From a virus, in IMG/VR virus record IMGVR_UViG_3300029319_000336, positions 1-29,332 of that record: DNA of 29,332 bases. One strand, 5' to 3'. The position numbers and the translations under genes are program-made. Below the pieces are notes generated by a model. It did no database searches and had not been told where the DNA came from. It was given only the letters and a program-made list of their open reading frames with translations. The first letter of the stretch is position 1, and each line of letters starts with the position of its first letter. Below, piece by piece: positions 14,363-21,838 of the stretch.

Positions 14363-15297
14363 TGACACAATTTCCAAATCAATCTGATCTCGGCACTCAA
14401 ACCACAACTGGTGATTCAGTTTTTGAGAATGTCTGGGTTTTTGGTAAATTAAATTATCCTTTTGAGGGTGATGATTTAAAAATAAGATCCATAGATGTTA
14501 AAGAACCATCATTTTTTCAAAAAAGTGTAAGTCTTTCGGGTGATTTAAATCTTACAGGAAATGCAGCGATTGTTGGTGATGTTAGTCTTGATGAGTTAAA
14601 CGCACGTAACGCAAACTTTACTGGTATTACTACAACTAAAGGAGATTTAAATATACAAGGTTCTCTTAAAGATGAAAATGGAGCAGCTGGCAGTGCTGGA
14701 ACAATACTTTCATCCACAGGAAGCGGAGTTGAATGGATTGCTGCAAATACCACGAGTGTTAATAATTCAATTAACGTAGGTGTGAATTTAGATTCAACAA
14801 ACGCAGACCAATTCATATCATTCTTTGGTGCAAACAGTGGTAATCAACCAAATCGTGTAGATAGTGATTTTACTTATAATCCAAACACTAATTTAATAAA
14901 ATTAGATGGGACAGCTGGTGGCATTATTCCCACTGGTGGTATTATTATGTGGTCTGGTGCTGCAAATGCAATTCCTACTGGTTTTGTTCTATGTAATGGT
15001 TCAAATGGAACTCCCGATTTAAGAAATCGTTTTATTGTTGGTGCAGGTAGTGGATCTAATTATAATGTGAATGATACTGGTGGTGCTGATTCTGTAACTC
15101 TTACAGTTGATCAAATACCACCACATACTCATACTTACATAGATCAATATGTTCAGATTGATGCTGGTTACAGACCTTGGCCAGCAAATAATAATGACTG
15201 TAATGATCGAAATAGAGATTCTGGAAGTACTGGAGGTGGACAGGCACACGAGAACCGACCACCATATTATGCCCTTTGCTTTATTATGAAAACGTGA
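14362..15297 (+). CDS. Tail collar-domain fibre protein (short tail fibre-like)
   Basis: A 311-aa virion fibre. The N-terminal 180 residues are beta-rich fibre shaft with SLSGDLNLTGNAAIVGDVSL-type repeats and TGSGVEWIA, common in marine phage fibres. Residues 190-311 are a phage tail collar domain: PTGGIIMWSGAANAIPTGFVLCNG, TPDLRNRFIVGAG, QIPPHTHTY and the final ENRPPYYALCFIMK. The HTH pair in QIPPHTHTY matches the metal-binding His-x-His in T4 gp12-like receptor-binding fibres. It probably forms a trimer that contacts the cell surface. It is coupled to the needle gene by TAATG, so it may be attached at the baseplate. Confidence 0.85.
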   Translation: MTQFPNQSDLGTQTTTGDSVFENVWVFGKLNYPFEGDDLKIRSIDVKEPSFFQKSVSLSGDLNLTGNAAIVGDVSLDELNARNANFTGITTTKGDLNIQGSLKDENGAAGSAGTILSSTGSGVEWIAANTTSVNNSINVGVNLDSTNADQFISFFGANSGNQPNRVDSDFTYNPNTNLIKLDGTAGGIIPTGGIIMWSGAANAIPTGFVLCNGSNGTPDLRNRFIVGAGSGSNYNVNDTGGADSVTLTVDQIPPHTHTYIDQYVQIDAGYRPWPANNNDCNDRNRDSGSTGGGQAHENRPPYYALCFIMKT

Positions 15298-15303
15298 TAT
15301 AAT
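15276..15303 (+). promoter_or_regulatory. Sigma70-like extended -10 promoter for the 2OG oxygenase
   Basis: TTGCTT at 15276-15281, 16-nt spacer, then TGATATAAT (extended -10 TGnTATAAT, 15295-15303). It overlaps the end of the collar gene. The -10 lies in the left arm of an AT-only inverted repeat, 18 nt before the oxygenase ATG. Confidence 0.6.
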
Positions 15304-15319
15304 ATAAAAAATATTATAT
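15297..15319. repeat. AT-only inverted repeat before the oxygenase start
   Basis: ATATAATAT (15297-15305) and ATATTATAT (15311-15319) are perfect 9-bp arms around an AAAAA loop, ending one base before the ATG at 15321. It includes the -10 element, so it could be an operator or an mRNA hairpin, or simply AT-rich promoter DNA. Confidence 0.6.
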
Positions 15320-15320
15320 T

Positions 15321-15884
15321 ATGAACTTAAAAGAATATATTCACATATATCCAAATACGATTCCATTTAAATTTTGTGATCAAATTATTGAAGAGTATGA
15401 AAATTCAGATGATTGGGTGCCAGGTACAGTAAATAATTATAATATCGCACAAAGTAGAAAATGTGAAGCAATTTATCTTTCTACTAATGAAGTAATACAA
15501 AAAAAATTTAATGTTAGAAAGAATATAGATGATGACATTTTTAAAATAGTAAATGCATCACTAGAAAAATATATGAAAAAGTGTAATGCTTTGGGTTACA
15601 TTAATGTTAAGGGGGATACAGGATATATTCTTTTAAAATATCATACAGGAGATTATGTTCGTGAGCATGTTGATACTTGGTCAGGTGAGAATAGAACTTT
15701 AAGTTGTTCTATGATTTTAAATGATGATTATGAAGGTGGTGAGTTGACATTTTTCAATGGTGAATATAAACTAAATCCAAAGAAAGGTGATATTGTAATA
15801 TTTCCCTCAAGTTTTACATATCCACATCAAGTCCTACCAGTTACATCTGGAACTAGGTACGCAATCATTACATGGATAAGATAG
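15321..15884 (+). CDS. 2-oxoglutarate/Fe(II)-dependent oxygenase (prolyl 4-hydroxylase-like)
   Basis: A 187-aa cytosolic enzyme of the 2OG-Fe(II) superfamily, which couples oxidation of 2-oxoglutarate to hydroxylation of a substrate. The catalytic set is visible: H116-x-D118 in YVREHVDTW, the distal H169 in TYPHQVLPV, and R179 in GTRYAIITW for 2OG binding. The middle strand pattern GGELTFFNGEYKLNPKKGDIVIFPS is typical of the P4H family. Such genes are frequent in cyanomyoviruses; the substrate is unknown. Placed between fibre genes and with its own promoter, it may act on a virion protein or on host components; this is inference. The next promoter starts directly after its stop. Confidence 0.88.
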   Translation: MNLKEYIHIYPNTIPFKFCDQIIEEYENSDDWVPGTVNNYNIAQSRKCEAIYLSTNEVIQKKFNVRKNIDDDIFKIVNASLEKYMKKCNALGYINVKGDTGYILLKYHTGDYVREHVDTWSGENRTLSCSMILNDDYEGGELTFFNGEYKLNPKKGDIVIFPSSFTYPHQVLPVTSGTRYAIITWIR

Positions 15885-15913
15885 TTGACATAAATGAGTG
15901 GTCATATTAAAAT
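15885..15913 (+). promoter_or_regulatory. Sigma70-like promoter after the oxygenase gene
   Basis: Perfect TTGACA at 15885-15890, 17-nt spacer, TAAAAT at 15908-15913. It begins immediately after the oxygenase stop and is followed by an exact T4 late octamer. Confidence 0.65.
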
Positions 15914-15920
15914 ATAAATA
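15913..15920 (+). promoter_or_regulatory. Exact T4-type late promoter octamer TATAAATA
   Basis: TATAAATA, identical to the T4 late consensus, 20 nt before the ATG at 15941. The sigma70-like -10 of the preceding promoter ends on its first base. Confidence 0.7.
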
Positions 15921-15940
15921 TTATGGTTTAAATGATAAAA

Positions 15941-16066
15941 ATGGAAAAGGAGAAGACTCCTGTAGAAAGATTGCATGATGATATTCGTCGTGCTGTAGAT
16001 AAAATTGAAGATAATGTGGATGAAATAGTACGTATACATTGTCACGAGAATGATGATGCAGGCTAA
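15941..16066 (+). CDS. Small charged hypothetical protein (41 aa)
   Basis: A 41-aa ORF, mostly one amphipathic helix with many charged residues (TPVERLHDDIRRAVDKIEDN) and a C-terminal HCHENDD with a possible metal site. An in-frame ATG at 15932 would add three residues. I prefer 15941 because the gap to the TATAAATA octamer (20 nt) then matches the other late genes. No good ribosome site is seen for either start. Two stacked promoters and the helix regularity support it as a real gene. Function unknown. Confidence 0.5.
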   Translation: MEKEKTPVERLHDDIRRAVDKIEDNVDEIVRIHCHENDDAG

Positions 16067-16069
16067 ATA
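16062..16069 (+). promoter_or_regulatory. Late-like octamer for the 99-aa gene
   Basis: GCTAAATA, a weaker late-type match with the TAAATA core, 19 nt before the GTG at 16089. It overlaps the stop of the preceding small gene. Confidence 0.35.
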
Positions 16070-16088
16070 GTTTACCTGCTTACAATCT

Positions 16089-16388
16089 GTGTACAAACTC
16101 TCTACCAAATTTTGCTGGTATGACGACAGTAAAATGATCGTCAAAATGTTTTTCATCAATGGAATCCCATTTACTTTTGATGAATTACCTTTTGGACATA
16201 CATGGGATGAGGATCTATGTCAGGTGGCAGATGAAAATCCTTGTTATGACCCTGAGTACATGTATAAAGCATATGGGTATTTGATGTTAGAAGAGTTACA
16301 CCCATTATATTTTCCAGTAGAACTAGAAAATCCAGAACTTCTCCCTGATGATTTGGAATATCTCTACGAACAGGAAGAATCTGCCTAA
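16089..16388 (+). CDS. Hypothetical acidic protein (99 aa)
   Basis: An ORF of 99 aa from a GTG start at 16089, or 84 aa from the ATG at 16134. The GTG start is at the usual distance from a late-like octamer. From residue 16 on it is rich in aromatic and acidic residues: FFINGIPFTFDELPFGHTWDEDL, then NPCYDPEYMYKAYGYLMLEELHPLYFP and an acidic end (DDLEYLYEQEES). No membrane segment or known motif. It lies just before the giant fibre gene, so a fibre assembly role is possible but speculative. Family not recognised. Confidence 0.6.
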   Translation: MYKLSTKFCWYDDSKMIVKMFFINGIPFTFDELPFGHTWDEDLCQVADENPCYDPEYMYKAYGYLMLEELHPLYFPVELENPELLPDDLEYLYEQEESA

Positions 16389-16394
16389 CTAAAT
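16387..16394 (+). promoter_or_regulatory. Weak late-like octamer upstream of the giant fibre
   Basis: ACTAAATA, with the TAAATA core, 33 nt before the ATG at 16428, farther than for other late genes. A purine-rich AAGAAG directly precedes the ATG. Confidence 0.3.
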
Positions 16395-16427
16395 ACATTA
16401 TAGCAATATTTTGGCGAATATAAGAAG

Positions 16428-19400
16428 ATGCCTCTTAATAAACTAGAGAATTTTATCAAGAATACTGAAGGTCGTATTCTTTATGTGAATCCAAATGACA
16501 TTGATTCTACTGATGCGGTTACGAATCAAGGTAATTCACTGGCGCAACCATTTAAAACTATACAGAGAGCTCTATTAGAATCTGCTAGATTTTCATATCT
16601 ACGAGGAGCAAATAACGATTTAATAGAAAGAACAACAATATTAGTATATCCAGGCGAGCATGAGATAGATAACAGACCAGGTTTTGCAGTCAAAGATGTT
16701 AGTGGAACTGCAACAGCAGTGTCACCTTCTGGTGCAGAGACAACAGCACAAACAACTCTTGCATTAGATCTAACATCAAATTTTGATATAACACAAGAAG
16801 ATAATATTTTATATAAGTTTAATAGTATTAATGGTGGTGTAATTGTACCTCGTGGTACTTCTATTGTTGGACTAGATTTAAGAAAGACAAAGATAAAACC
16901 AAAATATGTTCCTAATCCGACTGACACTACAGTCGCTTCAACTGCAATATTCAGAGTAACTGGTACTTGTTACTTCTGGCAGTTCTCTATATTTGATGGA
17001 GATGAAGCAGGTTTAGTATATACAGACCCCATTGATTTCTCTGCAAACAATCAATCAACACCAAGTTTCTCACACCATAAACTAACTTGTTTTGAATACG
17101 CTGATGGTGTAAATGTAGATAATCGTTTCAGTCTGACTGATCTTGAAATCTATTATGCAAAATTATCAAACGCATTTAACATATCATCTACAAGAGATAT
17201 TGATCAAAAATATCCAGCATCATCTGAGGGATTTGCTCCTCAAAGACCTGAATTTGAAATCGTTGGTGCATTTGCAACAGATCCATTAAATATATCATCA
17301 CTCATTTGTGGTGATGGTGCAACACCAGGTAATGTTGTTACAGTCACAACTTCAACTCCACATGGATTAAGTAGTGGAACACCAATTAAAATTAAAGGTG
17401 TTTCTGTTCCTGATTACAATATATCAGCAAAAGTTGCAAGTGTTCTCACAAGCACACAATTCACTTACTTACTACCATTTGTAAGACCAAACTTACTAGC
17501 AACACCACAGTCAGTTGCATCTGCAACAATTACAATTGAGACCGATACAGTAACAGGTGCATCTCCATATATCTTTAACGTATCATTACGTTCTGTATTT
17601 GGAATGAATGGTATTCTCGCTGATGGTGCAAAAGCAACTGGATTTAGAAGTATTGTTGTTGCACAGTTCACTGGTATATCTCTACAAAAAGACGACAGAT
17701 CATTCGTTAAATATAATCCAACCTCAAGAGCATTTGAAGGTATTAGTATACAATTGTCCAAAGGTGCTTCATTATCAAAAGAGTCATCATCACTAGACCC
17801 ATCTACAGTTTATCATTTAGATAGTGATGCTGTTTATAGAAGAGAATGGCAGACAACTCATATTGCAATGAAGAATGATGCAATCATGCAGATTGTGTCA
17901 GTGTTTGCGATTGGATTTAATAAACATTTCTCTGCAGAAACTGGTAGTGACGCATCAGTTACTAACTCTAACTCTAACTTTGGACAGATTGCACTCACCT
18001 CTGACGGATTTAAAAAGACTGCATTTACAAAAGATGATACAGCATATATCAGTAATATTATTACTCCAAGAGCAATTGTAGAAGAGCCAGTGACTGTTGA
18101 TTGGCAGTCACTAGACGTTGGACTTACCACATCTGTTGGTATATCAAGTCACTTATACTTATTTGGATTCAAAGATTTTGACGATAAACCACCTGTAATT
18201 ATTCAAGGTTATCGTGTTGGTGCAAAAACAAATGATGCTCTAACATTAAATGTTGGTGGTAATTTAAAAACTGCTGAGATCAACATGACTGATAGTGTTG
18301 TAAGCACAGGATCATCAGTTATAAGTGGTACAAGTAATAGTTCAAAAATATTCAGAGTTCAGTCAGGACCTTCATTTATACAGAATGATGCGTCAAATTC
18401 TAATATATTCACCATTGGAACACACACTTTATCAACTGGTGAGAAAATTCGTGTATTTAGTGATGATGGTGATTTACCAGAAAACATTGAACCAAATACA
18501 GTTTACTTTGTTATAAGAATATCGTCAACAGAAATTAAATTAGCATCATCTGTAACTAACGCACAGAATAATGTTCCTATCACAGTGTTTGGTGGAACAA
18601 AATTATTTGTAGAGAGTCGTGTATCAGATAAGTCATCAGGTGACATAGGTTCACCTGTACAGTTTGACCCAATCAACAAGAGTTGGTTCATTCATGTTGA
18701 TACTGACAATACAATCTATCCAGAGTTATTGTCTCAGGGTGTAACTGGTCTTACTGAGAAGAGTGTTGTTACTACAATTTCAAGAACTGTTGATCCAAGA
18801 TCACTAGATGAAAGATTATACACAGTTCGTGTAGTTGTACCAAAAGAAGCTGCAAGCGCAAAAGATCCTGATGATGGATTTGTCATTCAAGAATCTAGCA
18901 CAACAGGTGTGAGAGCCAGTACTGATTTTTCAATAAGAACTATAGATGCGAGTGATGTGTTCTTTGATCGCAATCCAAGATTTATCAGTACTTGTTCTGC
19001 ATCTGCATCAACTGTATCTGTAAGAACTGAATTACCACATAATTTAAATGTTAATGACAAAATTAATATTATAGATGTCAAGAGTTCTACAAACACAACA
19101 GGTGTTGCTAATTCAGCTTTTAATGGAACATTTGAAGTTACTGCAATTACAAATGATAAAGAATTTCAATATTCAACAACTGACACTAATGGTAAGACAC
19201 ATAATACAGGTAATTTCACAAGTGACACCTCTAACAGAACAGTCGGTTTACCAAGATTCCAAAGAAATGATTTACAATCAAACTTATACATTTATCGTAG
19301 TGAAGTAATCAGTCAATATATCAAAGATGTGCAAGATGGTATTTACCACTTATATGTCTTAAAAGCAGATAATTCTATTACAAGTGAATTTACAGGTCAG

Positions 19401-21815
19401 AAATATAGTCAGAATGTCACCGATTTATACCCACAACAAGATAAGGATAATGATAATGACAATCCACCAGCAGCAGTTTCGTTTGCAAAACGAAATCCAA
19501 TTGGTGATGTTGTAACTGATAGTCTTAAAAATAGTATCACCAGAGAAGCAACAGATAAATTATTACAAGATTTTGGACAAGGTTTAAAAATTACAGGTGT
19601 TGAATCTACATCAGGTGTTTCTACGATTACATTTGATAGAGAACATGGTTTGAGTGGTATTGTTACTTATTCTGACTTCACTGGAGGAACAGGATATAAA
19701 GATGGTACATATCACAATATCAAATTATTCAATAGTGGAACATCAACTTGGGATGGTGCAACTGGTAAAGTAACTATATCAGGTGGATCAATAATTAAAT
19801 TTGATGTTACGGATGGTGGTTCTGGATATATCGGACCAGAAAAGGTAGAATTTGACCCAACATTTATAGGTTCACCATCCATCGGTGCAGCTGCAACATT
19901 TACAACTGCTGGTATTAGTACAAATGTTGGTGATGTTTTACAAATTACTGGTATTGGTACACTGACAGATGGATACTTCAGAATATCATCAGTCCCCTCA
20001 ACTAAATCAGTTGCAATTGCGAAAACAGCAGGTGACACATCATTCTTAGCAGGTCAATATGCACTTAATTTAGGACCAGCAGTATCAATCGTATCTGATG
20101 ACTTTGAATCTGTAAGTGGTGTATCTACATTTACTTGTAGTTCTGCTCATGGATTAGTAATTGGAAGTCCATTCAGAATTATTGATAGTTCCAATAATAA
20201 GTTGGGTGACTTCACCGTTAAAGAAAGAGTTGGTATTAAGACATTCTCTGCGAAGACAGATGCAAATCTAAATGGTGCATTTGTATTACCTCATGGTATG
20301 AGCGCTGCTGATGCAACATCTGGTGTTGACGGAGAAAACTTAGGAACAAGAGGTCTATCATTCTTTGCTAATGAAACTCTTACTCTTACAGAAGACTTAA
20401 CAACTGGTTCTCAGATGAAGGTTGTAGTGCCAAATGCAGGTATTGGAACCGCACTAAGATTCCCACTTGGTTCTTATGTGCAGATTGATAATGAAATAAT
20501 GAGAGTCACTACATCAGAATTATCTGGCAGTGGACTTGATGTAATTGGTGTTGTTCGTGGTGCATTAGGAAGTTCAAAAGAAGATCATTTATCTGGATCA
20601 CTAATTAAAAAGATTACACCAATACCAATAGAATTTAGAAGACCATCAATTATTCGTGCTTCTGGACATACATTTGAATATATTGGTTATGGTCCTGGTA
20701 ACTATTCAACTGGACTACCACAAGTACAAGTAAGATCACTCACTGAGAGAGAAGAGTTCTTAGTTCAGTCACAAGAGAGATCATGTGGACAGGTTGTATA
20801 CACTGGTATGAACAATGAAGGTGATTTCTTCATTGGTAATAAGAGAGTTAGTTCTTCAACTGGACAGGAAAAAACATTTGATGCTCCCGTTCCAACTGTA
20901 ACAGGTGAAGATCCATCAAGATTGAGTGTTGTATTTGATGAAGTTGTCATTAAAGAAAGACTTAAAGTTGAAGGTGGAACATCAAGAACTATTTTATCTA
21001 ATTTTGACGGTCCTGTTAATTTCAGTAAGGATGTTAGATTTGATGCTATAACAAACTTCTCTAAGACATTAACAATATCACAATCAGAACAATCTTTCTC
21101 AGTAAGTTCAGGAGACTTGGTTGTTTCAGGTGGTGTTGGTATTGGTAAGAGTGTATACATCGGTGGTGACTTAAATGTTACAGGTACTGTTCTTGGAGGT
21201 AATCTTCAGTTTGGTAATATCTTGATTGCACAAACCGATGATAATACAATTGACACGACCCTTGGTCCTTTGATGTTAAACTCTGCATCTGGTATTACAT
21301 CAGTCAGAGATAATCTAACTGTTGATAATCATTTAGAGGTAGATGGCAATACATCTCTTAATGGTATTACAACTATCACTCCCACAAGTGGAACTACTTT
21401 TGTTGTATCATCAGTTGATGATTCTAGTAGTAAAACAACTGGTGCAGTTGTTGTAAGTGGTGGTGTTGGAATTGGTAAGGAACTTCACGTTGGTGGAGAC
21501 ATTACTGCATTTGCTTCTTCTGATATTAACCTCAAAGAAAATATTAATGTTATTTCAAATGCACTAGATAAAGTTAATGCGATTGCTGGTTATACGTTCA
21601 AATGGAAAGAACCAAAAGATTGTAACAATCAAACATCCTCAATGGCTGGGGAACTTGACACTGGTGTGATCGCACAAGAGATTGAAGCACTTGGACTACC
21701 AGGAATTACAACAACCAGAGAAGATGGTGTAAAAGCAGTTCGTTATGAAAAATTAATTCCTATATTAATACAGGCAATTAAAGAACTATCTGCGAAAGTA
21801 GATGGACTATCCTAA
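16428..21815 (+). CDS. Giant fibre/tailspike-like structural protein with S74 chaperone domain
   Basis: A 1795-aa virion protein. Residues 15-85 carry a segment I recall from cyanomyovirus giant structural proteins: ILYVNPNDIDSTDAVTNQGNSL, then PFKTIQRALLESARFSY and ERTTILVYPGEHEIDNRPG, the opening of a pectin-lyase-like beta-helix. The middle is a long series of beta units, several as TTSTPHGLSSGTPIKIKGV or TELPHNLNVNDKINI (H-x-L-x-x-x-x-x-I modules) and GGTGYKDGTY/GGSGYIGPE turns. The end (about 1695-1795) is a Peptidase_S74 intramolecular chaperone: SSDINLKENI, LDKVNAIAGYTFKW, TGVIAQEIEALG, VRYEKLIPILIQAIKEL. This domain trimerises, helps folding and cuts itself off. It is probably a lateral tail fibre or spike binding the host surface. 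Confidence 0.85.
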   Translation: MPLNKLENFIKNTEGRILYVNPNDIDSTDAVTNQGNSLAQPFKTIQRALLESARFSYLRGANNDLIERTTILVYPGEHEIDNRPGFAVKDVSGTATAVSPSGAETTAQTTLALDLTSNFDITQEDNILYKFNSINGGVIVPRGTSIVGLDLRKTKIKPKYVPNPTDTTVASTAIFRVTGTCYFWQFSIFDGDEAGLVYTDPIDFSANNQSTPSFSHHKLTCFEYADGVNVDNRFSLTDLEIYYAKLSNAFNISSTRDIDQKYPASSEGFAPQRPEFEIVGAFATDPLNISSLICGDGATPGNVVTVTTSTPHGLSSGTPIKIKGVSVPDYNISAKVASVLTSTQFTYLLPFVRPNLLATPQSVASATITIETDTVTGASPYIFNVSLRSVFGMNGILADGAKATGFRSIVVAQFTGISLQKDDRSFVKYNPTSRAFEGISIQLSKGASLSKESSSLDPSTVYHLDSDAVYRREWQTTHIAMKNDAIMQIVSVFAIGFNKHFSAETGSDASVTNSNSNFGQIALTSDGFKKTAFTKDDTAYISNIITPRAIVEEPVTVDWQSLDVGLTTSVGISSHLYLFGFKDFDDKPPVIIQGYRVGAKTNDALTLNVGGNLKTAEINMTDSVVSTGSSVISGTSNSSKIFRVQSGPSFIQNDASNSNIFTIGTHTLSTGEKIRVFSDDGDLPENIEPNTVYFVIRISSTEIKLASSVTNAQNNVPITVFGGTKLFVESRVSDKSSGDIGSPVQFDPINKSWFIHVDTDNTIYPELLSQGVTGLTEKSVVTTISRTVDPRSLDERLYTVRVVVPKEAASAKDPDDGFVIQESSTTGVRASTDFSIRTIDASDVFFDRNPRFISTCSASASTVSVRTELPHNLNVNDKINIIDVKSSTNTTGVANSAFNGTFEVTAITNDKEFQYSTTDTNGKTHNTGNFTSDTSNRTVGLPRFQRNDLQSNLYIYRSEVISQYIKDVQDGIYHLYVLKADNSITSEFTGQKYSQNVTDLYPQQDKDNDNDNPPAAVSFAKRNPIGDVVTDSLKNSITREATDKLLQDFGQGLKITGVESTSGVSTITFDREHGLSGIVTYSDFTGGTGYKDGTYHNIKLFNSGTSTWDGATGKVTISGGSIIKFDVTDGGSGYIGPEKVEFDPTFIGSPSIGAAATFTTAGISTNVGDVLQITGIGTLTDGYFRISSVPSTKSVAIAKTAGDTSFLAGQYALNLGPAVSIVSDDFESVSGVSTFTCSSAHGLVIGSPFRIIDSSNNKLGDFTVKERVGIKTFSAKTDANLNGAFVLPHGMSAADATSGVDGENLGTRGLSFFANETLTLTEDLTTGSQMKVVVPNAGIGTALRFPLGSYVQIDNEIMRVTTSELSGSGLDVIGVVRGALGSSKEDHLSGSLIKKITPIPIEFRRPSIIRASGHTFEYIGYGPGNYSTGLPQVQVRSLTEREEFLVQSQERSCGQVVYTGMNNEGDFFIGNKRVSSSTGQEKTFDAPVPTVTGEDPSRLSVVFDEVVIKERLKVEGGTSRTILSNFDGPVNFSKDVRFDAITNFSKTLTISQSEQSFSVSSGDLVVSGGVGIGKSVYIGGDLNVTGTVLGGNLQFGNILIAQTDDNTIDTTLGPLMLNSASGITSVRDNLTVDNHLEVDGNTSLNGITTITPTSGTTFVVSSVDDSSSKTTGAVVVSGGVGIGKELHVGGDITAFASSDINLKENINVISNALDKVNAIAGYTFKWKEPKDCNNQTSSMAGELDTGVIAQEIEALGLPGITTTREDGVKAVRYEKLIPILIQAIKELSAKVDGLS

Positions 21816-21821
21816 TAAATA
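21814..21821 (+). promoter_or_regulatory. Late-type promoter octamer for the 645-aa fibre
   Basis: AATAAATA, 17 nt before the ATG at 21839, overlapping the end of the giant fibre gene. Confidence 0.5.
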
Positions 21822-21838
21822 ACTAAAAATACCACGAA

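Noticed and set aside
16526-21160. Several minus-strand ORFs of 60-133 aa opposite the giant fibre
   Set aside because: Composition mirrors the fibre codons (Val, Leu, Pro, Ser), with no start signals and no motifs; shadows of a real gene.
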